NCBI GenBank assembly: GCA_964436865.1
Contig: CAYTFK010000273.1
Span: 1 to 9,814, forward strand
DNA length: 9,814 nt
Direction: 5' to 3'
Origin: JAXGPP01 sp964436865
GTDB lineage: Bacteria > Planctomycetota > Planctomycetia > Pirellulales > Thermoguttaceae
Each line of letters starts with the position of its first letter. Position 1 is the first letter of the stretch. Positions 1 to 6,272 of the stretch are shown in pieces. Made by a program: the position numbers and the translations under genes. The notes beneath the pieces are model-generated. The model did no database searches, was not told where the DNA came from, and was given only the letters and a program-made list of their open reading frames with translations.

Positions 1-159
1 TGGGCCGCCCACGAGATCAACGCCAAGCAGGGCGACGAACCGGCCGCTCAGGGCGAAACGATCGAGTGGGACGCCGAGAAGCTCCAGGCCAGGAACGTGA
101 GCGGCCTGGAAGGGCTGATCAAGCCGGCGTATCGTGCGGGGTATACCCTCGACGTGTGA
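1..159 (+). CDS. Gfo/Idh/MocA-family oxidoreductase, C-terminal fragment
   Basis: This is the last 52 codons of a gene entering from the left edge, read in frame 1 from the first base and ending in TGA at 157-159. The tail contains EWDAEKLQARNV followed by a segment ending KPAYRAGYTLDV. That closely resembles the C-terminal end of planctomycete Gfo/Idh/MocA oxidoreductases, where an 'EWD..n....N' stretch precedes a final 'YR.GW.L'. Such proteins bind NAD(P) at an N-terminal Rossmann fold and usually act on sugars or sugar-like polyols, often after Tat export. Neither the Rossmann domain nor any export signal lies in this window, so the substrate and location are unknown. The gene converges on the esterase gene, leaving only 36 bp between the two stops. 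The call rests on tail similarity alone. Confidence 0.72.
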   Translation, partial: WAAHEINAKQGDEPAAQGETIEWDAEKLQARNVSGLEGLIKPAYRAGYTLDV

Positions 160-195
160 CGGCCGGCAACCAGGCTCTGGCCGACATTAGGCAAG

Positions 196-1317
196 TCACT
201 CCAGCGGCGAGGTCGGGATCTCAACGGCCTCGCCGCGAAGGTGCTTGTCGAAAAACCGGCGTGTCCGCTCGGGCACTTCCGGGTTGCGGAAGCCGCCGTG
301 CCCGCCGCCTTCGATGGGGATGAGCAGGGCCTCGACGCCGGCTGCCTTCAGGGCGTCGCGCAGGCGTTCCGACTGGTTGAACGGCACCAGGGGATCTTCG
401 GTCCCGTGGATCATCAGGAAGGGCGGGTCATCGGCGGAGACATACGTAATGGGCGAGGCGGCACGGGCGAGGTCCTTGTTCTCCTGGATCGCGCCGCCGA
501 TGAGCAGCGACTCGGGCGAGTCGGCGGCGTCGTGATTCATGCGACTGGGATACTGGCCCATGGCCAGAAGCTCCGAGGGTCCGAATTCATCGACGACGCA
601 GGCTACCCGGCTGCTGGTCGAGTCGTGATCGCCGAGGTCGCCTTCGAGTTCCTTGACGTCTCCGCTGGTGCCGAGCATAGCCACGAGATGGCCGCCCGCC
701 GAGGAGCCGAATACGCCGATCCGTTCGGGGTCGATGCGGTATTTCGCGGCGTTGGCGCGGATCCAGCGGATGGCCGCTTTGCAGTCGTGGATCTGGGCCG
801 GCCAGATTGCCTCGTCGGTGAGGCGATAACCGACGGACACCCCCGCATAGTGGCCGCTTTCAACATAAGGCGCCACCCGGCCCCAGCCTCCGCGCCGGTC
901 GCCGGCGCGCCACGCGCCGCCGTGGATAAAGACGACCACGGGCAACGGACCCTCGCCCTCGGGTGACTTGGGCAGAAAGAGGTCGAGGCGTTGGCGCGGG
1001 TTGTCGGTCCCGGCGTAGGGGATGTCGGCCTCGACGCGGATGGCAGCAGAGACTCTTGATTCCGCCTGGGCTGCCGGAGGCTGCCGGTTGCGAAAGGCAG
1101 TGTCCTCCTCGCGCGACAGCGTGCCGTCGCCGTTGGTGTCGACGCGGTCGAACAGGCGTCGCGCCCCCTCGGGCACTTCCTGCCGGGTGAGCTTGCCGTC
1201 GCCATCGGCGTCCCAGCGATCGAACGGACTGGGTTGTTGCGCCGCGGTATCGGTGACCGGCAGGGCGAGCAGCCAGGCAATGCATAATAGCGCGAGACGG
1301 CGATTGACGAGCGTCAT
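196..1317 (-). CDS. Secreted EF-hand / alpha-beta hydrolase (BD-FAE-like esterase)
   Basis: Predicted exported esterase of 373 aa. Residues 1-27 form a signal peptide: a basic start MTLVNRR, a hydrophobic core, and a likely cut near DTAAQ. Two EF-hand loops follow, DADGDGKLTRQE (36-47) and DTNGDGTLSREE (60-71), with the spaced acidic residues expected for Ca2+ binding. From about residue 95 onward is an alpha/beta-hydrolase domain with an HGGAW oxyanion motif (132-136), nucleophile S206 in GSSAG, acid D308 in HGTEDP and H340 in GGGHGG. This order fits the BD-FAE/acetyl-xylan or carboxyl-esterase-like families. The substrate is not determined; plant or algal polysaccharide esters are a guess. 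The frame stays open upstream to 1656, but I start at 1317 because the signal peptide begins there and a GGAGGA lies 4 nt upstream. The extra 113 residues of the longer frame look non-coding. The gene is divergent from the chemoreceptor. Confidence 0.9.
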   Translation of the reverse strand: MTLVNRRLALLCIAWLLALPVTDTAAQQPSPFDRWDADGDGKLTRQEVPEGARRLFDRVDTNGDGTLSREEDTAFRNRQPPAAQAESRVSAAIRVEADIPYAGTDNPRQRLDLFLPKSPEGEGPLPVVVFIHGGAWRAGDRRGGWGRVAPYVESGHYAGVSVGYRLTDEAIWPAQIHDCKAAIRWIRANAAKYRIDPERIGVFGSSAGGHLVAMLGTSGDVKELEGDLGDHDSTSSRVACVVDEFGPSELLAMGQYPSRMNHDAADSPESLLIGGAIQENKDLARAASPITYVSADDPPFLMIHGTEDPLVPFNQSERLRDALKAAGVEALLIPIEGGGHGGFRNPEVPERTRRFFDKHLRGEAVEIPTSPLE

Positions 1318-1321
1318 GGTG

Positions 1322-1327
1322 TCCTCC
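1322..1327 (-). promoter_or_regulatory. Ribosome binding site setting the esterase start
   Basis: On the minus strand GGAGGA sits 4 nt before the ATG at 1317-1315. The signal peptide begins at exactly this ATG. Together these reject the 113-residue upstream extension of the open frame. Confidence 0.75.
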
Positions 1328-1666
1328 ACGAGATCGGGCGGCCAACGTCGACTTTGAACGGAACGAGGCCGTTCATGATATCGGCGGTCGAAACGCGGTT
1401 CCAGCGACCGCAATCCAACCCAATGGCCGACGTCCGCTTGCATCCGAGGGCGGGGGTGCAGCCGAGTTCTGCGGGTTGTAACGGAAATGGCGAAGCGAAA
1501 ACCGGTGGAAAGCGGCCCGGCCGGTCGCTCGGCGCAGTGCGCATATCCAATGCTTGCTAAAGCAACGGGCGGCACCGTCGCCCATCCGTCAGGGGCGGCT
1601 ACCGGCGGCGGCCCTGGGGCAGACCGGGCGAAAGCTAACCGCAGCCACAACTGCACGCACAGACAA

Positions 1667-1670
1667 GGGG
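1667..1670 (+). promoter_or_regulatory. Ribosome binding site supporting the chemoreceptor GTG start
   Basis: An AAGGGG purine run ends at 1670, 8 nt before GTG 1679. The protein starting there begins MLNWYRNLGLKVKL followed directly by a transmembrane helix, as is typical of chemoreceptors. TTG at 1682 is an alternative start one codon later. Confidence 0.5.
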
Positions 1671-1678
1671 ATCAAGAC

Positions 1679-4111
1679 GTGTTGAATTGGTACCGCAATC
1701 TCGGCTTGAAGGTGAAACTGCTCTCGATCCTGCTGGTGATCGGAGTGCTCTTCGCGGGCGGATACTCGTGGCACATCTACCGTCAGTCGGTCAGTAGCGC
1801 GGTCGAGCAGGCTCGCGCCGACGCCAACTACATGATCGAGCACTCGGCGCAGATGTTCATGGTGTCGACGAAGAAGTTCCACACCGCCTGGCAGAACGCC
1901 AAGGACGACGCTGCCCGGAAGGACGTGCTCGACGACTGGATTCGTACGATCTTCGCGGTAGACGACGCGGTGACCACCGATTTCGGCGCGGAGAAACCCC
2001 GGGTGCGTCTGACGGGCGACGCGAAGGTCTACGGCTACAAGCCGCTGGGCACGACGACGAAGATCGCGAGCCCCTTTGAGCAGGAAGCGGCCGAACGCCT
2101 GGTGGCGGGCGAAAAGATGGTGGAAACGATCGACGACACGCACCTGCGGGTGGCGGTGCCGCTGACGGCGCAGATCGACCGCGGCTGCGCCGTGTGCCAC
2201 TACGCCGCCGTGGAAGGTTTCGCCGCGGACATGAGCCGCGACCGGATCCTCGGTTCGCTGAACGCCTACATTCCGCTGGGGGCAAAGTTTGCCGAGGCCA
2301 GGAGCCGCGCGGTGACGCTGGTCGGTTACCTGGTATTGATGGTTTCCGGCATGGTGGCGGTCGTGTACTTCTTCATCAGCCGATCGGTGGTCCGGCCGAT
2401 CGTCACGTGCATGCGGAGCGTCGTCGCGCTGACGAAGCACGATTTCACCCAGAAATGCGACGTGCGCGGCCGCGACGAGATCGGGCGGATGGCGGAGGCG
2501 ATCAACGAGTCGATCGAGACCACGAAGCAGGCATTCGACGAAGTGGAAGACAAAGTCTTCTTCTACGAGGGGATCCTCAACAGCATTCCGCATCCGATCT
2601 CGGTGACCGACAACGATATGCAGTGGACCTTCATCAACAAGGCGGCCGAGGAGATCACCGGCGCCAAGCGGGAGGAGGTCGTCGGCAAGCACTGCAGCGG
2701 TTGGAACGCCGACATCTGCAACACGGAGCGGTGCGGCGTGTGCCTGGCGCGATCGCAGGGAGGCAAGGCGAGGTCGTATTTCACACAACCGGCATTGCCC
2801 GGCATGCGGTTTGTCGTCGACGCCGCCTTCCTCCACAACCGGCACGGCGAGAAGGTCGGGCACATCGAGGTGGTCCAGGACATCACCGCGGGCGAAGCGG
2901 TGAAGGAGTACCAGGCGCTGGAGGTGGAGCGGCTGTCGAGAAATCTGATCGAACTCAGCAACGGCAACATGGAACTGGACACGACCGTGGCTGAGGCGAG
3001 CGAGCACACCGCCGAAACACGGCGGAACTTCGTCAGGATCAACGAAGCGCTGGACAAGACCGTGGACGCGGTTCGCCGCCTGGCGGGCGACGCCGGAACG
3101 CTCGCGGCGGCCGCCGTGGAAGGCCGTCTCGATGTCCGCGCCGATGCCGGCGCCCATCACGGCGAGTACCGCAGCGTGGTGGAGGGGATCAACCACATGC
3201 TCGACGCGGTGGTCGAACCGCTGCGCGATGCCGCGGCCGTGCTGGAGGCCATGGCCCGGAAAGATTTCACCCGCACGGTCCAGGGCCGGTACACGGGCGA
3301 GTTCGAGACGCTGAAGCACAACGTGAATGAGGTGGCGAGGAACGTTCGCACGGCAATCGGCGAGATTGGCGACAGCGCGCTGCAGTTTGCCGAGGGATCG
3401 CGGTTGATCGCCGAAAGCTCGCAGGGCCTGGCGCAAGGCGCGCAGACGCAGAGCGCGAGCGTCGAGCAGATGAACGCCTCGGTCGACGAGCTGACCCGAT
3501 CGATCGACGCCGTGAAGGACAACGCCGCGCAGGCCAACGGCGTGGCCAAGGAAACGAGCGTGCTCGCCGAGGCGGGAGGGCGCGCGGTGCAGAAATCGAT
3601 CGAGGCGATGGAGCTGATCCGCACCAGCTCGACCCAGATCAGCGAGATCACCCAGGTGATCTCCGAGATCGCCAGCCAGACCAACTTGCTGGCACTCAAC
3701 GCGGCGATCGAGGCCGCGCGTGCCGGCGAACACGGCATGGGATTCGCCGTGGTGGCCGACGAGGTCCGCAAGCTGGCCGAGCGGTCGAGCCGCGCTGCCG
3801 GGGAGATTACCGGGTTGATCAAGGAATCGACGGCCCGGGTGGAAGAGGGCGCTTCGCTCAGCGACCAGACCGGCCAGTCGCTGCGGAAGATCATCCAGGG
3901 GGTCGAAGAAACGGCTGCCAAGATCTCGCAGATCGCCTCAGCCACCGTCGAGCAGGCCGCCAGCGCCAAGGAAGTGGCTGCGGCGATCCGCAATGTGGCC
4001 GAGGTCACCGAGCAATCGGCGGCGCGGAGCCAGGAGATGGCGGCCAGCAGCGAGGAACTGGGCGCGCAGGCCACCGGACTCCGCGATCTCGTGTCGCGGT
4101 TCAAGACCTGA
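1679..4111 (+). CDS. Methyl-accepting chemotaxis protein with CxxCH sensor, HAMP and Cys-rich PAS
   Basis: Inner-membrane chemoreceptor of 810 aa. TM1 is about residues 13-30. A periplasmic sensor (about 31-210) carries a CAVCH heme-c attachment motif (C170, C173, H174), resembling Tll0287/DUF3365-type heme sensors. TM2 is about 212-234, followed by HAMP (235-290). A PAS domain (about 295-405) has four cysteines in a cluster (C339, C347, C352, C355). Then come coiled-coil and tandem-HAMP-like segments (about 465-560) and the cytoplasmic signalling domain. Its hairpin tip is the conserved stretch 663-703, which includes SQTNLLALNAAIEAARAGE and the VVADEVRKLAERS segment that contact CheA/CheW. 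There is no C-terminal NWETF-like CheR/CheB tether; the protein ends SRFKT. The likely role is redox or small-ligand sensing, inferred from the heme motif. The frame extends to ATG 1487, but those 64 codons have no domain-like character. No other chemotaxis gene is adjacent, and a strong terminator follows. Confidence 0.93.
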   Translation: MLNWYRNLGLKVKLLSILLVIGVLFAGGYSWHIYRQSVSSAVEQARADANYMIEHSAQMFMVSTKKFHTAWQNAKDDAARKDVLDDWIRTIFAVDDAVTTDFGAEKPRVRLTGDAKVYGYKPLGTTTKIASPFEQEAAERLVAGEKMVETIDDTHLRVAVPLTAQIDRGCAVCHYAAVEGFAADMSRDRILGSLNAYIPLGAKFAEARSRAVTLVGYLVLMVSGMVAVVYFFISRSVVRPIVTCMRSVVALTKHDFTQKCDVRGRDEIGRMAEAINESIETTKQAFDEVEDKVFFYEGILNSIPHPISVTDNDMQWTFINKAAEEITGAKREEVVGKHCSGWNADICNTERCGVCLARSQGGKARSYFTQPALPGMRFVVDAAFLHNRHGEKVGHIEVVQDITAGEAVKEYQALEVERLSRNLIELSNGNMELDTTVAEASEHTAETRRNFVRINEALDKTVDAVRRLAGDAGTLAAAAVEGRLDVRADAGAHHGEYRSVVEGINHMLDAVVEPLRDAAAVLEAMARKDFTRTVQGRYTGEFETLKHNVNEVARNVRTAIGEIGDSALQFAEGSRLIAESSQGLAQGAQTQSASVEQMNASVDELTRSIDAVKDNAAQANGVAKETSVLAEAGGRAVQKSIEAMELIRTSSTQISEITQVISEIASQTNLLALNAAIEAARAGEHGMGFAVVADEVRKLAERSSRAAGEITGLIKESTARVEEGASLSDQTGQSLRKIIQGVEETAAKISQIASATVEQAASAKEVAAAIRNVAEVTEQSAARSQEMAASSEELGAQATGLRDLVSRFKT

Positions 4112-4149
4112 CGCCACGGCGGTTCAAGCCGTCGCACATACAAAGAATG

Positions 4150-4185
4150 ACTCGGGGCGCGTGAGCCACCTCACGCGCCCCGGGT
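4150..4185 (+). terminator. Hairpin terminator after the chemoreceptor, possibly bidirectional
   Basis: A perfect 12-bp inverted repeat, GGGGCGCGTGAG (4154-4165) and its complement (4170-4181), encloses a 4-nt CCAC loop. The stem extends outward to 4150/4185 with one G-T pair. CGTTTCTTC follows on the plus strand, a modest T-rich tail. It lies 38 bp past the chemoreceptor stop and 30 bp past the convergent DUF1080 stop on the other strand. The minus-strand exit (TCATTCTTTG) is also T-rich, so the hairpin may serve both genes. Confidence 0.82.
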
Positions 4186-4215
4186 CGTTTCTTCAGAAGG
4201 AAAGCTCCGGGCTCG

Positions 4216-4920
4216 TCACGGCGCCGGATCGAGCACCTTGATGCGGAGATCGCGATACTGGACCTTCATCGGCGGGCCGGGATGCATCTGCAGGGCGATG
4301 ACGCCCTTGTGGCAGGCTTTCTCCCGGTCCCGGTCCACGGCGTGCGACATCACCACGCCGTTGATCTTGAGAATCACCTCGGGGCCGCGCGCAATGACGT
4401 GGTACTCGTTCCAGTCCTCAGCCTTGATCTGTTTCTGCAGTTCGGCGGGATCGCCGATGGGGGTAACGGTCTTCGTGCCGTCCTCGGCGTAGACCACCTT
4501 TTCGCCGCGCATCGCCACGCCGCCGCGCTCGTGCTGAAAAAGGGCCCCGGTCCACTGCGGGCCGGCCTCGATGTCGGCCTGGTAGCCCCAAGTATCCCAG
4601 CCGGGCAGCTCGCGGCTGCGGAACTGCAGCCCCGAATTGCCGCCCACGATGCGGTACGAGAATTTCATCTCGAAATCGCCCGGCTGGCCGCCTCGCCACA
4701 TGAGATAGTGGTGCTTGACGCAGGGTTTTTCCAGCGTGCTCTCAGAGGTGAGCAGGCCGTCTTCGACCCACCAGCCGCCCGGCTTGCCCTCCCAGCCCGT
4801 CAAGTCGCGGCCGTTGAACATCGAGACGAAGCCGGCTTCATCCTGTTCCGCCGCGGCGGCGAAGCACAGCGGCAGGAGGAGCAGTCCGAGGAACCAGAAA
4901 TGTCGATACGGGATCTTCAT
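4216..4920 (-). CDS. Secreted DUF1080 / 3-keto-disaccharide hydrolase-domain protein
   Basis: Exported 234-aa protein that is essentially one DUF1080 domain. Residues 1-24 form a signal peptide with a hydrophobic run and an AAAA-EQ cleavage region. The domain shows the family hallmarks: MFNGRDLTGW (34-43), the GGWWVEDGLL strand (48-57), FEMKFSYRIVGGNSGLQFRS (83-102), WNEYHVIARGPEVILKINGV (170-189) and a C-terminal LQMHPGPPMKVQYRDLRIK (210-228). The fold is a lectin-like beta-jelly roll, and family members have been linked to 3-keto-glucoside or disaccharide cleavage. Planctomycetes carry very many copies, so the substrate of this one is unknown. The start is supported by GGAAG 5 nt upstream of the ATG. 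It lies 34 bp downstream of the DUF362 gene on the same strand and is probably co-transcribed with it. Confidence 0.92.
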   Translation of the reverse strand: MKIPYRHFWFLGLLLLPLCFAAAAEQDEAGFVSMFNGRDLTGWEGKPGGWWVEDGLLTSESTLEKPCVKHHYLMWRGGQPGDFEMKFSYRIVGGNSGLQFRSRELPGWDTWGYQADIEAGPQWTGALFQHERGGVAMRGEKVVYAEDGTKTVTPIGDPAELQKQIKAEDWNEYHVIARGPEVILKINGVVMSHAVDRDREKACHKGVIALQMHPGPPMKVQYRDLRIKVLDPAP

Positions 4921-4954
4921 GCGTTCTTCCGCCTTATGGTTGACGGGTACAGTT

Positions 4955-6022
4955 TTACCCCTTGGCCTTCATCCACGTGAGCTGTTCTTCGATGTTGGCG
5001 GCCAGTTTGTACTGGCGGATATGCCGGTCGATGGGATCGCCGAGGATCTCGATTCGGCTGAGATCGGCCTCGCCCAAGCGGGCGTCGGCGCAGTAATTCA
5101 GGTATCCGACCTTGGCGAAGTCGATGCCCATCAGCTCGACGGCGACCCGGTCGGCGGCCAGCCAGTCGGTGGCCACAATGGCCACACGGTGATCGACGGC
5201 GGTACCGTTGCAGGGGCCGTTGCCTTCCATGCCGGCGTAGCCGTCGATGACGGCCAGGTGCGGGTGCAGCCGCTGGGCCAGCGCGAAGAGGTTGTAGTTG
5301 ATGCCGTGGATGCCGCCGCCGTGGGCGATCGGCTTGTCGGTCTTGGTGCCCGGCTTGGCGCCTTTGCCCCAGCGGAACCCGAGATCCTTCACCGGCGCTC
5401 CGAAGATGATGTTCTTGAGCGACAGCGTGGTGACCACGCGGTCGTGAGTCTTGGGCATGGCCGCCGAAATCAGGAAGCTGCCGGGATCGAGCAGCAGCTT
5501 CGACATCCGCACGGCATGGGGGCGGAAGTCGTTCTGGTCGAAGACGTGGACCAGCGTCGACTCCTCCTGGTCGAGGTCGAGGAGCTTAACGCCGTACTTC
5601 TGGGCCACGCGCATGTAGCCGTAGTTCTCGAAGCCGTTCCACGTCGGCCCGGTGCCTGCCGACTCGGCGATTACAGTGCCTTCGAGCTTGCCGATCGACT
5701 TGAGGAACTCCAGGATCGCTTCGAGGCTGTCGGCGTGCGTCGCCGAAAGCTGGATGTCGATCGCAACGTTGTTGGGCTTGATCACCACGCGGCGGTTGCC
5801 GATGGCCTGGGCGATTTCCTTCTCGAAGGCCTTCAGCCCGCGGAAGACGTTGTCGGCCCGGTCGTCGCCCGCCATGAGCGCGACGCGACTGGGGGATCCG
5901 GCGGCCTCCGGTTCGCTGGCCGCCAGCAGACGCGGCAGGCAGGGGGCGGCCATGGCGGCGGCGCCGCCAAGGAGCGAAGTCTTCAGAAAACCGCGCCGGT
6001 GGGTGACGAAAGTCGTTCTCAT
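4955..6022 (-). CDS. Tat-exported DUF362-domain protein
   Basis: 355-aa protein with a twin-arginine leader, HRRGFLKTS (8-16), followed by an alanine-rich hydrophobic stretch, so it is probably folded in the cytoplasm and exported by Tat. The DUF362 domain spans about residues 46-330. It includes VVIKPNN (79-85), VIAESAG (117-123), an MPKTHDRVVTTLSLKN segment (189-204) and GMEGNGP (264-270). There is no CxxCxxCxxxC ferredoxin motif, although many DUF362 proteins carry one. The biochemical role of the family is not settled. I choose ATG 6022 over the in-frame GTG at 6040 because AAAGGAG (6030-6036) is 7 nt before 6022 and lies inside the longer version. The gene is divergent from ribBA and leads a probable two-gene operon with the DUF1080 gene. 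Confidence 0.9.
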   Translation of the reverse strand: MRTTFVTHRRGFLKTSLLGGAAAMAAPCLPRLLAASEPEAAGSPSRVALMAGDDRADNVFRGLKAFEKEIAQAIGNRRVVIKPNNVAIDIQLSATHADSLEAILEFLKSIGKLEGTVIAESAGTGPTWNGFENYGYMRVAQKYGVKLLDLDQEESTLVHVFDQNDFRPHAVRMSKLLLDPGSFLISAAMPKTHDRVVTTLSLKNIIFGAPVKDLGFRWGKGAKPGTKTDKPIAHGGGIHGINYNLFALAQRLHPHLAVIDGYAGMEGNGPCNGTAVDHRVAIVATDWLAADRVAVELMGIDFAKVGYLNYCADARLGEADLSRIEILGDPIDRHIRQYKLAANIEEQLTWMKAKG

Positions 6023-6029
6023 GGCAAAG

Positions 6030-6036
6030 CTCCTTT
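6030..6036 (-). promoter_or_regulatory. Ribosome binding site setting the DUF362 start
   Basis: The minus strand reads AAAGGAG with a 7-nt spacer to ATG 6022. The motif falls within the extra six codons that a GTG start at 6040 would add, so it argues for the shorter protein. Confidence 0.75.
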
Positions 6037-6128
6037 GCACCCCATTATTCTTGCCCGGCGGCGTGCCGCAAGAGGGCCGCGGGAATAGGCGGCTGCTCGT
6101 CCACCTGGATGTTGGGCCGGAATCGATT

Positions 6129-6272
6129 TACAATAGCCCTGAGAGGAAAAAATGGACTGCCTCTGCCGAGGGTGAGCCGGCGGTTGGTGAACGCTCGCCC
6201 AATTCGGGAGTGCCCTCGACCCCGTTAGGGGCAGAATCTCGCTCCCGTTATCCCCTATTTGGAGAACTGCTG
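6129..6272 (+). promoter_or_regulatory. Putative ribBA promoter and structured leader
   Basis: TACAAT at 6129-6134 is a plausible -10 hexamer with no good -35. Downstream are a Shine-Dalgarno-like GAGAGG (6141-6146) and a 7-codon reading frame, MDCLCRG (6152-6175). One hairpin pairs GGGTGAGC (6170-6177) with GCTCGCCC (6193-6200), with one G-U pair. A second, bulged stem pairs CGGGAG (6205-6210) with CTCCCG (6242-6247), continued by TGCCC (6211-6215) with GGGCA (6229-6233). The inner CCCC (6220-6223)/GGGG (6228-6231) pairing would compete with the last arm. GGAG at 6261-6264, 8 nt before GTG 6273, is the likely ribosome site of ribBA. The pairings were found by eye and not folded computationally. 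Confidence 0.35.

Larger units (their letters stand above)
1318..1678. promoter_or_regulatory. Divergent intergenic region between esterase and chemoreceptor
   Basis: This 361-bp stretch lies between two divergent starts and should carry promoters for both, but I see no convincing -35/-10 pair on either strand. It contains short GC-rich inverted repeats. One is GAACGG (1356-1361) with CCGTTC (1369-1374). A second is a perfect 7-bp arm pair, GCGGTCG (1384-1390) with CGACCGC (1405-1411). A third is CAGGG (1590-1594) with CCCTG (1612-1616). The first two would lie in the 5' leader of the esterase message. Frames stay open through the region on both strands, but their translations are arginine-, proline- and glycine-rich with no recognisable domain, so I call no gene here. 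Confidence 0.45.

Noticed and set aside
160..195. Hairpin terminator between the oxidoreductase and esterase stops
   Set aside because: CGGCC (160-164) can pair with GGCCG (179-183), but the stem is only 5 bp, the loop is long and no T-tract follows.
1558..1588. Sigma-28 (flagellar) promoter upstream of the chemoreceptor
   Set aside because: TAAAGCAA resembles the -35 element, but the -10 side at the right spacing matches only half of the consensus.
1487..1678. 64-residue N-terminal extension of the chemoreceptor
   Set aside because: The composition is not protein-like, and it would place a long tail before TM1. GTG 1679 has a ribosome site and a typical receptor N-terminus.
1589..3733. 714-codon open frame on the minus strand opposite the chemoreceptor
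   Set aside because: It is antisense to a gene with complete domain motifs. The translation is Arg/His/Val-rich with no recognisable domain, as expected from high-GC codon bias on the opposite strand.
4715..6088. 457-codon plus-strand frame opposite the DUF362 gene
   Set aside because: The minus-strand DUF362 protein shows a Tat signal and clear family motifs. The plus-strand frame is a compositional shadow.
6170..6250. Classical FMN riboswitch (RFN element)
   Set aside because: Short matching fragments are present, but the full conserved order and spacing are not visible. It is kept only as a lead needing a covariance-model search.
5652..6272. 207-residue N-terminal extension of RibBA
   Set aside because: It runs antisense through the DUF362 start and has no family similarity. 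A ribosome site and the conserved RibB start support GTG 6273.
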